Shown here: positions 35,055 through 44,746 of the stretch, in pieces
How the letters are laid out: every line of letters starts with the position of its first letter
Numbering within the stretch: position 1 is the first letter of the stretch
Assembly: GCA_963704675.1 (NCBI GenBank)
Contig: OY969928.1
Span: forward strand, 434,001 to 498,000
Direction of reading: 5' to 3'
Source: DASUVM01 sp963704675
GTDB taxonomy: Bacteria; Patescibacteriota; Saccharimonadia; Saccharimonadales; Saccharimonadaceae
Length of the DNA: 64,000 nucleotides
Made by a program: the position numbers and the translations under genes
Notes under the pieces: generated by a model
Databases searched by the model: none
What the model saw: only the letters and a program-made list of their open reading frames with translations
Told to the model about the DNA's origin: nothing

Positions 35055-37814
35055 ATGGATACTATTTTCGCCTTTTTATTCGGGCTTATATCTCAGTGGT
35101 ACATCTGGGTGCCTATTGTCGGTATCCTGGCTTATTTGACATGGAAAAATAATCGCACTGCAAAAGTTATTAGCCAGCAAGAGCATGTTCTGCTCATACT
35201 CGAAATTCCTCGTGCTAACGATAAAAAAGAGCTTGCGGCTGAACAAATGTTTGCGAGTTTACACGGTATTCTACGAGACAAGAGAGAGCTACGCCAAGAA
35301 GGCGGCCTTCAAGAGCATATTTCATTTGAAATCGCTTCAATCCAAAAACATATCCGTTTTTATGTTTGGGTACCAAGCCATCTACAAAACTTTGTCGAAG
35401 GCCAGATATATGCACAGTATCCAAGTGTACAGATGCACATTGCCGACGAAGACTACACGAATCGCGATATTAAATCTGAAATCGTTCATAGTGCCGAGCT
35501 AACCGTCAAAGACAACGATGTCTTACCAATTAAGACTTTTCAAAGTTTTGAGGTTGACCCGTTGGCAGCTATTACCGCAACGCTTGCCAAACTCGATGAC
35601 CCCAACGAAGAAATGTGGATTCAGGTAATGGTACGGCCAATCGCCGATACGTGGCACAAGCGTTCAGCGGCTTATGTAACGCGTGTTAAAAGTGGTGGCG
35701 GGGAAGGACTAGGAGCATTCGGCGCTGCCGCCAGCTTTATAGGTGCACTTGCGAAACCCCCAGAGGCGAACGACAAACCCAAAGATCTTTCGGAACGTGA
35801 TCGTACTCGCATAAGCGAAGCCGAAAAAAAGAGCACGAAGCTTGGCTATCAGGTTAAGATCCGCCTGGTATATGTTGGCAACGACCGTCAGACCGCCCGG
35901 CTGCGCATGCAGGCAATTGTTGGTACTTTTAAGCAATTTAATAGTACTAATCTGAACGGATTTATTATGAAGCATGCCAGCTACGACCGCGACGCTCTTG
36001 CGCAAGCCCGTGCCCGCTTCTTCATTGATAAAGGTTTTATTTTAAACATTGAAGAGCTCGCCAGTGTCTTCCACCTACCGCATACCAATGTTGAAACACC
36101 AAATATTGTCTGGGCAAGTTCTAAAACCGCTGAGCCACCTTCAAAACTACCAATTCTAAAAGGCAACCCTGAAGATAGTGAGCTGAGCGCTTTTGGGTTG
36201 ACAAATTTCCGCGGTTATCAGCAGCAATTTGGTATGTATCGTTCTGATCGTGGCCGCCATGTATACATTATTGGTCAAACAGGAGCAGGGAAGTCAGGGC
36301 TCTTGCAGCTCTTTGCACTCTCAGACGTCTTCCACAACCAAGGCTACGCCATTATCGACCCGCATGGTGATTTTGCAACTGACAACATGAGATTTATTCC
36401 AGCACATCGCATCAAAGAGGTAGTCTATTTTAATCCAGCCGACACCGCATTTCCCGTTGGTTTTAACCCGATGGAAGTAATCGATCCGAATCTTAAAAAT
36501 AATATTAGCTCCGAGATTATTGGTGTTATGAAACGTATGTTTGGCGAGAGTTGGGGGCCACGGCTAGAATACATCCTGCGATATACCATTCTAGCCCTCC
36601 TTGATTATCCAAATTCAACCATGCTTGATATTACACGTATGCTCACTGATAAAAAGTTCCGAAAAGAAGTGCTCTCACACTGTAAGGACACCGTTGTATT
36701 AAACTTCTGGCAGGTTGAGTTTGCAAGTTGGCAAGATAAATTCGCATCTGAAGCGGTGGCACCAGTCTTAAATAAGGTAGGAGCCTTCGTTGCCAACCCC
36801 ATTATTCGTAACATTATCGGCCAGCCACGTAGCACGTTTAACATTCGAAAAATTATGGATGAAGGAAAAATCCTTATTGTAAATCTCTCAAAAGGTTTGA
36901 TTGGTGAAGATAATGCTTCAATTCTTGGTTCTTTTTTAGTCACCAAGATCCAATTAGCCGCCATGAGCCGTAGCGATATTCCAAATATTGATGACCGCCG
37001 CCCATTTTATCTATATGTTGATGAGTTTCAGAACTTCGCAACTGATTCGTTTGCAACTATCCTATCTGAGGCACGCAAATATGGCCTAAACCTTACTGTC
37101 GCCAATCAATATACCCGTCAGATGTCTGCAACAGTAAGTGATGCGGTTTTTGGCAACGTCGGTACTGTGATTTCTTTCAGAGTAAGCCCGGAAGACGCAC
37201 CCGCTCTCGCAAAGCCGCTTGCACCCCAGTTCGTACCCGAAGATCTCCTAGCCATGCACAATCGCAGCTTCGCAATTAGCATGATTATCAAGGGTGAAAA
37301 AGTTCCAGCCTTTTCGGCAACAACCTTAAGCATTCCGCCGAATCAAACCGACTTTACAAGGGACATCATCGCCAACACGCGACACCTTTTCGGTCGGCCC
37401 CGCGCTGAGGTTGAAGAAGAAATCCAGATTCTCATGGCCAGAAACCAGGCATCAGCACCACAATCACAAACCCAGCAACAACAATGGCCAATTGATCAAC
37501 AAAATAAGCAAGTAGAGCCCTCTCCTGCTAAAGCACAGTCTACACCGTCTACACCACCAACGATGCCTTCGCCCGAGAAGCCTCAACCAGTTCCAAAAGT
37601 ACAGCAGGGCAGTAACTCTAGTAGTTCTGCCGCACCCGCCTCTATGACCGCTCCAGCGACTCCTGGGAACCCTCCAAAGCGCAAACGAAGTCGTAGCCGC
37701 TCAAGAAATCGTTCGAATAATAGCAACAACAGTGGCGAAAAAGCTGCTATTACCGTGCCGGAGCGTAAAACACTTACTTCATCGGCGGACGGCACTGAAC
37801 TACGGTTGAGATAA
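35055..37814 (+). CDS. TraG/VirD4-like (TraM-recognition) membrane ATPase, 919 aa
   Basis: Residues ~5-28 form a membrane anchor. Residues ~30-380 are a mixed domain of the kind preceding the ATPase in CPR 'type IV secretion conjugative transfer' proteins. The ATPase has Walker A 'GQTGAGKSG' (407-415), 'AIIDPHGDFA', and Walker B 'LYVDEFQNF' (Asp 656, Glu 657), with 'YGLNLTVANQYTRQM' as in VirD4/TraG. The last ~140 residues are Gln/Pro/Ser-rich with a basic Arg-Ser patch. Possible roles are DNA uptake or transfer, or pilus-linked export. No other type IV secretion genes are present. Confidence 0.85.
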   Translation: MDTIFAFLFGLISQWYIWVPIVGILAYLTWKNNRTAKVISQQEHVLLILEIPRANDKKELAAEQMFASLHGILRDKRELRQEGGLQEHISFEIASIQKHIRFYVWVPSHLQNFVEGQIYAQYPSVQMHIADEDYTNRDIKSEIVHSAELTVKDNDVLPIKTFQSFEVDPLAAITATLAKLDDPNEEMWIQVMVRPIADTWHKRSAAYVTRVKSGGGEGLGAFGAAASFIGALAKPPEANDKPKDLSERDRTRISEAEKKSTKLGYQVKIRLVYVGNDRQTARLRMQAIVGTFKQFNSTNLNGFIMKHASYDRDALAQARARFFIDKGFILNIEELASVFHLPHTNVETPNIVWASSKTAEPPSKLPILKGNPEDSELSAFGLTNFRGYQQQFGMYRSDRGRHVYIIGQTGAGKSGLLQLFALSDVFHNQGYAIIDPHGDFATDNMRFIPAHRIKEVVYFNPADTAFPVGFNPMEVIDPNLKNNISSEIIGVMKRMFGESWGPRLEYILRYTILALLDYPNSTMLDITRMLTDKKFRKEVLSHCKDTVVLNFWQVEFASWQDKFASEAVAPVLNKVGAFVANPIIRNIIGQPRSTFNIRKIMDEGKILIVNLSKGLIGEDNASILGSFLVTKIQLAAMSRSDIPNIDDRRPFYLYVDEFQNFATDSFATILSEARKYGLNLTVANQYTRQMSATVSDAVFGNVGTVISFRVSPEDAPALAKPLAPQFVPEDLLAMHNRSFAISMIIKGEKVPAFSATTLSIPPNQTDFTRDIIANTRHLFGRPRAEVEEEIQILMARNQASAPQSQTQQQQWPIDQQNKQVEPSPAKAQSTPSTPPTMPSPEKPQPVPKVQQGSNSSSSAAPASMTAPATPGNPPKRKRSRSRSRNRSNNSNNSGEKAAITVPERKTLTSSADGTELRLR

Positions 37815-37860
37815 ATAATTACTGATTACTGCAACTGTAATCGTAATCTATTTATTGATT

Positions 37861-37882
37861 TAGAACAAACTTAGAACAAACA
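37861..37882 (+). repeat. Tandem 11-nt direct repeat
   Basis: TTAGAACAAAC occurs twice without a gap, just after the end of the TraG-like gene. Confidence 0.7.
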
Positions 37883-38078
37883 TTATGTTTGATGTATATT
37901 AATCAATCCAACCGTGTCAATAATGCCATATTTAGCCCCCGGTAAAATCCAATGCATGAGGTCATGATAAGTAACCACATTCGCCAAAACAGAGGATTAT
38001 TAATTTAAGAGTAGAAGGGCAGACAAATCATATGGGTAATAATTATCATCAATATTCAAAAAGGTAGAAGGAGTATTT

Positions 38079-38147
38079 ATGAGTTTAGAAAATGGCTACA
38101 AACCTTATGTCGTACAATATATCTTTTACGACACTAACGTATTCTAA
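38079..38147 (+). CDS. Possible 22-aa peptide with Shine-Dalgarno
   Basis: A 22-codon frame 'MSLENGYKPYVVQYIFYDTN...' begins at ATG 38079, five nt after GAAGGAG, and ends with TAA at 38145. The ribosome site is one of the better ones in the window, but the length makes coding uncertain. It could be a leader peptide or the remnant of a gene. Confidence 0.3.
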   Translation: MSLENGYKPYVVQYIFYDTNVF

Positions 38148-38346
38148 TTACTTTGGTTTGTAACCCCTCCCACAATAGGGTACACGATTGATAATTTAAG
38201 AAGAAGCAGAAGCTCTCGACAGCTTTTAGACTCAGGTGCTTGTGTTATTGTGTTATATTAAGGCTCAGAGCTCCTGCAAGCAATAGTGGTCATCTACAAT
38301 AACCAACATAGCATATTTGCGTGACCGATACTTACATGTTTGAATA

Positions 38347-38382
38347 AGCTTTTCCACAGATTCCACAGATTTGTGAAAAGCT
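38347..38382. repeat. Palindrome with DnaA-box-like TTTTCCACA sites
   Basis: AGCTTTTCCACA pairs with TGTGAAAAGCT (one bulge) across a centre that contains another TTCCACA. A T-rich run follows on the plus strand, so it may be a terminator. Alternatively the TTTTCCACA and TTCCACA sites resemble DnaA boxes. Confidence 0.5.
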
Positions 38383-38634
38383 ATCTTTTTATTTGCATTT
38401 TCACAATTTAGTACTTTTATAAGTTTTCAATCTCTCCCCTCTCCCCTTTGGATAGATTCAAGAAACTGCTATTTGCTTTAACGAAAAAAGGTATGATAGT
38501 ATACTTTTCTCTGCTCTGCTTATGCTTAGTTTCATCATATAGAACAAAACTAGAACTATTGGGCAGGCGATATTGTAGTTAGATCTTATAAATTTATAAA
38601 TAGAATCACCTTGAGATCATATGACTAATCAGAA

Positions 38635-39585
38635 TCACTTATAGTAGGCTCTTCCCTCAACACGGATATCAACATATTGCGGACGCAGGTGTTTTTCATC
38701 CATAAAACCCAGGGCTGCAGTCATATCGTCAACTTGCTTATAAGGATCTCTGTCGATATGTGTTTTTATCGGATATGGACGATCCTTCAGATAGACGTCA
38801 AGCTCCCTTGTTGAAGCTGGAATGACAATGCGTTCAACGATACCAACTTGTTTTACTTGAATCGCTGCTAAAAGTTGTCCTAAATAACGGATAAATCGTT
38901 TTGATGCTACTGAATTGTCGTCACTAGGCTTAAAACCTGATGCATCTTCAACTTTTAAAGCAGGCTCAGGTCCGTGGAGCGCCGTAAATGCGATGCCTTC
39001 AGAATCAATATAAAATCGCTTATCGCCAATTTGCCAGGCGGCAAGCGCTTGACGATAAGTTATAAGAAAACTACGTTCCAAGCCAAGCCATTTGCTTTGT
39101 AGTCTTATTGAAGCGATCTCTGGATAGGCGCGCTGCATATACAACATGAAGCGCTCCATATGAAGCGTTAAGGTAAATGCTTCGGTTGGATAATTATTGA
39201 CATAATCTTGAATAGTTTGCATTACTTTTTGCTGTTCAGCAACAGTTGGCTGTTCGTTTTGAACCATTACTCTAGCACCAGTAATCGTACTTGCAAGCAA
39301 ATACCAAATACCAAAGGCAACGATAATGCTCATAAATGCTATACCCATAAGCGTTCGGCGTCTTTGTTGTAGCTCATGTAATTTTAAACGCTCGGATTGC
39401 AGATCGGAAGGTTGTGGGGTTATTGCTGTTTTTACATCATTTGCTGCACTGCCAGTGAGAGTTCGGCTTCGGCGAAAGATATAGCTTTCGCGCGGATCAT
39501 TAATTCGAGGCTGCCTCAACGGAAGGCTAGCATGCCGACGTGATTCGTTCCTACTCCCCCGCCCTCTCTTAAAAAAATTCATCAT
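38635..39585 (-). CDS. ftsQ: FtsQ/DivIB-like cell-division protein
   Basis: The 316-residue protein has a long basic cytoplasmic N-terminus (residues 1-78), one membrane helix (~80-99) and an external domain. That domain contains 'SFLITYRQALAAWQIGDKRFYIDSEGIAF', the FtsQ/DivIB beta-domain signature, quoted only in part by family pattern. It would link FtsB/FtsL to septal synthesis. It overlaps the murG end by 4 nt and is the last gene of the dcw cluster here. The N-terminal tail is longer than in most relatives. Confidence 0.8.
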   Translation of the reverse strand: MMNFFKRGRGSRNESRRHASLPLRQPRINDPRESYIFRRSRTLTGSAANDVKTAITPQPSDLQSERLKLHELQQRRRTLMGIAFMSIIVAFGIWYLLASTITGARVMVQNEQPTVAEQQKVMQTIQDYVNNYPTEAFTLTLHMERFMLYMQRAYPEIASIRLQSKWLGLERSFLITYRQALAAWQIGDKRFYIDSEGIAFTALHGPEPALKVEDASGFKPSDDNSVASKRFIRYLGQLLAAIQVKQVGIVERIVIPASTRELDVYLKDRPYPIKTHIDRDPYKQVDDMTAALGFMDEKHLRPQYVDIRVEGRAYYK

Positions 39586-40730
39586 TGCCGATGTGCTTTT
39601 ATAATTAATTCCGCAACATCGTATGCAGCTTTCGGTTTTGCGAACTTGTGCATGTTTTTCTCAAGCTCTAGACGCTTTTTTTTATCAGTGAGCAACAGAA
39701 CAATCGCTTCTTGCAAATGTTTGGGATGCGTCTGAATATCCTCGTCATGAAGTATCAACGCTGCACCCGTCTTTTCATATATAGCCGCATTTTTCAGTTG
39801 GTGGCCGCTAGTTAGCCGCGGATTTGGTATAATAATCGTTGCTTTTGCCGCCGCCGCCAATTCAAGTAAAGTACTCGCGCCCGCTCGCGAGATAACCACA
39901 TCGGCAGCACAAATGAGTTGAGCCATTTGATTTTGATCAACAAACTCATAAACGTAATAATAAGGGCTACTAATCCGTGCCTTCACTGCTTCCGCCTTCC
40001 CTACCCCTGTTAAGTGGACAATTTGCGCCTTCTTGGTAAGGTTATTTGCAATAAGGTTCAATACATCGTTAATAGGCTGCGCGCCAGTACCTCCACCGGT
40101 CACGAATATCAGGGGGCGATCTTGAAAACCAAGCTTCGTCTTTAAATTTGCACGTTCATTTTCAGAAGTTGGCACAAAAATATTACTTATTGGAATACCT
40201 ACATAAAATGAACGATCTTTGGGATAGGGATAGTATTCTAATGGTGCCCCCGTAGCAATAAAACGAGCATAACGAGACAAGATCCGATTTGTGAGCCCTG
40301 GGGATGCATCCGAATCATGAATAACCAGCGGTATACGTAACAAGGCTGCCGCCAGGCCCACCGGCACACACACAAACCCACCTTTTGTAAACACAACGTC
40401 TGGCCGATTAAATAAAAGCAACCATATGCTTTGTATCAACCCAATACCAAAGGTAAAAAAGTCTTTAATGTTACCCGAAAGCGTCGGCCAGTAAAAAAAC
40501 TGCTCTACAAAAGGAATACCATGATAGCGGCGCCACTTGCCAGCCAAAATATGCGTCACCTTCACTGGCGCGGCAGCTTGTGCCATAATGTGTTTTGATT
40601 GCAGTAGAAAGCTTTTGTCGCATATGAAACGTACTTGCAACGCAGGGTCAAGTCGGCTCAACTCATTAATAACGGCTAGTGCTGGCGTTACGTGCCCGCC
40701 GGACCCGCCGCCCGCTGCGACGATCTTCAT
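39582..40730 (-). CDS. murG: UDP-GlcNAc:lipid I transferase MurG
   Basis: The 382-residue protein starts 'MKIVAAGGGSGGHVTPALA', the MurG glycine-rich loop. It carries 'VFTKGGFVCVPVGLAAALL', 'IPLVIHDSDASPGLTNR', 'FVTGGGTGAQPIN' and 'VISRAGASTLLELAA', all family marks. It converts lipid I to lipid II at the inner membrane face. ATG 40730 follows GGGGATAAGG, which lies inside the end of ftsW. The 65-nt overlap with ftsW is unusually long and suggests coupled translation. The longer frame to 40829 is only read-through of ftsW in another frame. Confidence 0.95.
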   Translation of the reverse strand: MKIVAAGGGSGGHVTPALAVINELSRLDPALQVRFICDKSFLLQSKHIMAQAAAPVKVTHILAGKWRRYHGIPFVEQFFYWPTLSGNIKDFFTFGIGLIQSIWLLLFNRPDVVFTKGGFVCVPVGLAAALLRIPLVIHDSDASPGLTNRILSRYARFIATGAPLEYYPYPKDRSFYVGIPISNIFVPTSENERANLKTKLGFQDRPLIFVTGGGTGAQPINDVLNLIANNLTKKAQIVHLTGVGKAEAVKARISSPYYYVYEFVDQNQMAQLICAADVVISRAGASTLLELAAAAKATIIIPNPRLTSGHQLKNAAIYEKTGAALILHDEDIQTHPKHLQEAIVLLLTDKKKRLELEKNMHKFAKPKAAYDVAELIIKAHRQ

Positions 40731-41913
40731 CCTTATCCCCTTGATTAATTCTTTTATACACAGTATACCGTGAAATCTGAAATGCAAGACCCATAATGAG
40801 CATAATAAAGATAAGGCTTGTGCCTCCAAAGCTCAAAAATGGCAATGTAATACCAGTTAATGGGATGATACCGAGCATAGCACCGATATTCACTACGATC
40901 TGAGTGCCAATCCACCCAATAATACCAGCCATAATAAGTCGCAACTCAAGACTCAAAGATCGGTCGAATATTAATAATAGTCGATACAACAGGGTGGCAA
41001 AAATACATAAAATCGCAACTGTTCCAAGAAAACCAAACTTCTCAGCAACAATCGCAAAAATAGAATCGTTGGCAGCTTCAGGGAGATAGCCGAAAGCCTG
41101 TACACTTTGCGCTAAACCACGGCCAAAAAAACCGCCACTGCCTATTGCAATTAATGCCTGCTGGATATGATAGGTGGCAGCATCAGTAGCGGCATCGTGA
41201 TTTAAAAAGGTTAACACACGCGCAATACGATGCGGTGAGGTAATAATCAGCAGTAGTGCCACTCCAGCAACAGCTCCGAGTGATAACAGCAAATAACGAA
41301 CTTTGATGCCCACGGCAAACAGCATACTGAGTGCAATGGCGATAATAACAATGCCCGTTCCCATATCTTTTTGCAGTACAATTACTAAAAATGCCAACAA
41401 ACCAACAATAATTCCAACTGGCATTAAGGTTTCTTTGACATTCTGTAGTTTACCAGCACTTTTCCGTGCCGCTAAAAATACTGCAAGATAGAGCATGAGG
41501 CTAAACTTTAAAAATTCAGCCGGTTGAAACGAAAATGCACCAAAATCATACCAACGACAAGCCCCGTTATAGCAAAGAACCAGCGGATTACCTGGCAGCG
41601 CTCCTAGAAGGGTCATTATAAACGAGACAGTAACCGCCGCAATAAGTAACGCAGCCGCTAATTGCAGCATTACTCGCACCGGAAACCGGCTGGCAAATAA
41701 AAAAGCTGCAACCCCAAAGACCAAAAATAGAAACTGACGATTAACTTCATACCCCTGAGGCAAAGCTGGGCCGATAGCATAGAGTACGATTAACCCCGTC
41801 ATCATCAAGACAACCATGAAAATAATTAATAAATAATCTGGACGATGACGCCTTAATAGCTCTCGCTCATCCTTTCTTTTATTAGCACTTGCGCGGAGCG
41901 CCAATTCACTCAC
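40666..41913 (-). CDS. ftsW: SEDS-family peptidoglycan polymerase FtsW
   Basis: The 415-residue protein has about ten membrane helices and FtsW motifs: 'GACRWYDFGAFSFQPAEFLKFSLML', 'LQKDMGTGIVI', 'GRGLAQSVQAFGYLPEAANDSIFAIVAEKFGFLG' in parts, and 'MLGIIPLTGITLPFLSFGGTSL'. It polymerises glycan strands at the septum together with the FtsI-type transpeptidase encoded two genes upstream. A charged Arg-rich C-terminal tail overlaps the murG start. It overlaps mraY by 4 nt (ATGA-type). Confidence 0.95.
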   Translation of the reverse strand: MSELALRASANKRKDERELLRRHRPDYLLIIFMVVLMMTGLIVLYAIGPALPQGYEVNRQFLFLVFGVAAFLFASRFPVRVMLQLAAALLIAAVTVSFIMTLLGALPGNPLVLCYNGACRWYDFGAFSFQPAEFLKFSLMLYLAVFLAARKSAGKLQNVKETLMPVGIIVGLLAFLVIVLQKDMGTGIVIIAIALSMLFAVGIKVRYLLLSLGAVAGVALLLIITSPHRIARVLTFLNHDAATDAATYHIQQALIAIGSGGFFGRGLAQSVQAFGYLPEAANDSIFAIVAEKFGFLGTVAILCIFATLLYRLLLIFDRSLSLELRLIMAGIIGWIGTQIVVNIGAMLGIIPLTGITLPFLSFGGTSLIFIMLIMGLAFQISRYTVYKRINQGDKDEDRRSGRRVRRARNASTSRY

Positions 41914-42962
41914 GCCACAAAGCCTCCGCTAATAGCAATTAAAAGACCAAGAATTGCACATATTTCAGCGATGACCCAAAAACGCATTGTTACCTTTGTT
42001 TCGGGCCAACCTATTGCCTCAAGGTGATGATGAAATGGAGCCGAAAGAAATACTTTTTTCTTAAATAAGCGCTTACTTACAATCTGAATGAGACTTGAGC
42101 CAGTCTCCAATACAAATAAAAGACCAATGATCGGCAAAAGGAACAGCGTGTTCGTGAGCATAGCAACAACACCTAGCGCCGTACCTAGCGCAAACGAACC
42201 AACATCACCCATAAAGAAGCGAGCCGGATATATATTAAACCAGAGATATGCCAAGAGCGCACCTAGCACGGTAAAACAAAAACCAGCAATACCAACATTA
42301 CCTTGCATCAGTGCAATGAAACCAAAAGTAGCATATGAAATAGCCAGCAAACCACCGGCAAGTCCGTCAAGACCATCACTGATATTAACAGCGTTCCCTG
42401 TTGCGACCACCACAAAGATAAAGAGCGGAATAAGCCCCCATCCAATTGAGATGTCACCAATATACGGGATAAACACCGAGTGATAGCCTAGTTTGTAATA
42501 GAAGAACCAGGCCGCTGCTGTCGCCACAAGTGTGATCATTAAAAACTTAATGGGACTCCTGAGGCCTTTAACCCCACCGCCAAGACCACGAATGTTAATA
42601 ATATCATCGATTAAGCCTACGAAACCCCCGCCAAGCAGTGCAGCAAGTAAAAGCCATGTCTGATCACGGCTTAAGTTGCCGGCTAAGGTAACGACCGTAA
42701 TTGCAACGACACCAATAATGCCTGCCATGGTCGGAATATGACGCTTGTGTTTTTCGGCGTGTAATTTTGAGAAGACTTCAAGGGCTTCGCCCGTTGTTGA
42801 AGTGGTACGCTGCAACTTCCAAAACCGATAACGATATGCCAAGAAAGTATAAATAGGTGTCAAGGCCATGGCTATTAAAAATGCCACGACTCCAAGTGCA
42901 ATAATACGAATTAAAGCTTCCGAGAGAAGATTAACTGTTTCGGGTGGCAGACTAAAAGTCAT
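41910..42962 (-). CDS. mraY: Phospho-MurNAc-pentapeptide transferase MraY
   Basis: The 350-residue protein has ten hydrophobic helices and MraY catalytic motifs: 'GFVGLIDDIINI' (Asp pair), 'NAVNISDGLDGLAGG', 'FMGDVGSFALGTALG' and 'SAPFHHHLEAIGWPE' (His triad). It attaches phospho-MurNAc-pentapeptide to undecaprenyl phosphate, giving lipid I. Usually murF and murD flank mraY; here ftsI is directly upstream and ftsW directly downstream, so the ligases are encoded elsewhere or missing. Confidence 0.96.
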   Translation of the reverse strand: MTFSLPPETVNLLSEALIRIIALGVVAFLIAMALTPIYTFLAYRYRFWKLQRTTSTTGEALEVFSKLHAEKHKRHIPTMAGIIGVVAITVVTLAGNLSRDQTWLLLAALLGGGFVGLIDDIINIRGLGGGVKGLRSPIKFLMITLVATAAAWFFYYKLGYHSVFIPYIGDISIGWGLIPLFIFVVVATGNAVNISDGLDGLAGGLLAISYATFGFIALMQGNVGIAGFCFTVLGALLAYLWFNIYPARFFMGDVGSFALGTALGVVAMLTNTLFLLPIIGLLFVLETGSSLIQIVSKRLFKKKVFLSAPFHHHLEAIGWPETKVTMRFWVIAEICAILGLLIAISGGFVA

Positions 42963-42988
42963 GTTTAAATACTCGCTTTCGTTTCATT

Positions 42989-44740
42989 TTATTGTATCTT
43001 CGGCACTCGATAGTAATCTAATAACCAATTCGAGATGTTAGCAAAAATCGGTTGAGCAGCTACTGTACCGCCAAACCCTGGTAACTGAGAGTCGACAATG
43101 CGCACCATAACCACATAGCGAGACGTTTGATTGCCACCAAAGCCGGTGTATGAGGCTATTGCATTATCATCACGGTATTTTCCGGTTTTAGGATCAATTG
43201 TCTGCGAAGTACCACTTTTACCGCCAATAATATAGCCTGGCTTATCAATTTTAGAGAATAATCGTTTACGGCCTTCGTGAATCATCGACCGCAGTGTTGC
43301 CGATGACTGTGGTGATATAACGTTATCTGTATGGATAATTGGTGCCTGCGGCTTAACGCTGCCATCTGGATTTAACATACCTTCTACAAGAGTTGGTTTA
43401 TAAAGCGTACCGCCATTGATAGCCGCACTAAACGCCATAGCAGACTGAAGCATCGTTAAATCAAAGCCCTGTCCAAATACCATATTGGCATAGCGAACAT
43501 TATTACCCTGTTCGTCATCTGGCGAGAAAACTTTACCAGCTTGTTCATTCGTTTGTTCAATGCCAGTTAATTTGCCAATGCCAAATCGATTGGTAAAGTA
43601 ATCGTAAAGTGTTTGGCGAGCCTGATAATTTACTTGCCCCTTTCCCATTTGTTTCAGCACGTAAATAACACCGCTGTTCAATGAATGTTCGAGTACACCG
43701 GTCATATCTGTAGGGCCAAGATATTTACCAGGTTCAGCGTTTTTAATACGTATGCCATCAACCGTGTCAAAGCCAACGTTATTATATATTGATGCCGGCG
43801 TAACTGCCCCTGTATCAAGCCCAGCAGCCATTGTGAGTGTTTTAATACCTGAACCAGCTTCATACGGATCACTGACCACGGGGTTTTGAAAAAGATTGTA
43901 ATCTTGTACTTTATTGTATTGGCTGGGGTCAAAGGCGGGTAAGGTCGCCATTGCTATCACCCGTCCCGTATTTGGATCAAGCACCAGTGCACTACCATGC
44001 TTTGCTTGAGCATTCCTCAGCCCTTCGGTTAATGCTCTTTCAACATAAGCTTGAACGTTGCGATCGATACTCAGAACTACGTTATTACCGTTCTTCGGTG
44101 GTTTAATCACATCTTCTTTATTACTAACAGTTAATGGGATACCGTGGGCATCAACCACGGCAGTACGCAAACCATCTTGACCCGCTAAGCGATCATCGAG
44201 TGCTCCTTCGATACCATACTGCCCTTTCCCCTCTCTATTCACATAACCGAGCACCTGGGCGGCAAGCGAGCCTTCAGGATAAACTCGTTTTTGTTCCACT
44301 TGCGTTCCTACGCCGCGCAGCTCTTCCTTCATAATCAAGTCTGCTTGTGTCTTATTCACTTGTTGCGCCAAGACCACATAACGTCGCTTCTTATCTGTTA
44401 ATTGTACTTCAAAACCTTTAACGGTTTCACCGCCAGCAACTCGATATATAAGACTTGAAATTTTATTAACTTCTTTGACCTCAACCGGATCAGCATACAC
44501 GGTATATACTGGCTCATTGAGTACCAAGGGCACAGCTTGGTCGCCATCTTTTGCATAAATAAGTCCACGAGTCGCTGGTAGATCAAACTTTTTATCGTGC
44601 TCAGCCGCTGCCAGCGCAACAAACTCTGCGTTTGCAATTACTTGAAGATAAAATAAGCGGCCTACAAAAACCGCCCCTATGGCTAGGAAAATCAATGCAA
44701 AGAGGCGCGCTCGAACCGATAACTTCTCAATAACTGGCAT
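42989..44740 (-). CDS. ftsI: FtsI-type class B penicillin-binding protein (septal transpeptidase)
   Basis: The 583-residue protein has an N-terminal membrane helix (~8-30), a dimerisation domain ('RGLIYAKDG', 'RVYPEGSLAAQVLGYVN') and a transpeptidase domain with the active-site triad. These are Ser 297 in the SxxK motif 'SGIK', 'SLN' about 60 residues on, and 'KSGTSQ' near residue 497. It cross-links septal peptidoglycan with FtsW. No PASTA domains are present. ftsL lies 6 nt upstream. Confidence 0.94.
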   Translation of the reverse strand: MPVIEKLSVRARLFALIFLAIGAVFVGRLFYLQVIANAEFVALAAAEHDKKFDLPATRGLIYAKDGDQAVPLVLNEPVYTVYADPVEVKEVNKISSLIYRVAGGETVKGFEVQLTDKKRRYVVLAQQVNKTQADLIMKEELRGVGTQVEQKRVYPEGSLAAQVLGYVNREGKGQYGIEGALDDRLAGQDGLRTAVVDAHGIPLTVSNKEDVIKPPKNGNNVVLSIDRNVQAYVERALTEGLRNAQAKHGSALVLDPNTGRVIAMATLPAFDPSQYNKVQDYNLFQNPVVSDPYEAGSGIKTLTMAAGLDTGAVTPASIYNNVGFDTVDGIRIKNAEPGKYLGPTDMTGVLEHSLNSGVIYVLKQMGKGQVNYQARQTLYDYFTNRFGIGKLTGIEQTNEQAGKVFSPDDEQGNNVRYANMVFGQGFDLTMLQSAMAFSAAINGGTLYKPTLVEGMLNPDGSVKPQAPIIHTDNVISPQSSATLRSMIHEGRKRLFSKIDKPGYIIGGKSGTSQTIDPKTGKYRDDNAIASYTGFGGNQTSRYVVMVRIVDSQLPGFGGTVAAQPIFANISNWLLDYYRVPKIQ

Positions 44741-44746
44741 ATCACT

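Larger units (their letters stand above)
37815..38634. other. 820-bp intergenic region with repeats and a tiny ORF
   Basis: This AT-rich stretch lies between the TraG-like gene and the end of the dcw cluster. It holds a hairpin GATTAC/GTAATC at 37835-37853, a tandem 11-nt repeat at 37861-37882, a 22-codon ORF at 38079, a palindrome with DnaA-box-like sequences at 38347-38382, and a pyrimidine tract near 38435-38450. No longer ORF with a convincing start is visible. Confidence 0.6.

Noticed and set aside
38347..38382. Replication origin
   Set aside because: Only two or three imperfect DnaA-like sites, no dnaA or dnaN nearby, and the palindrome plus T-run fits a terminator as well.
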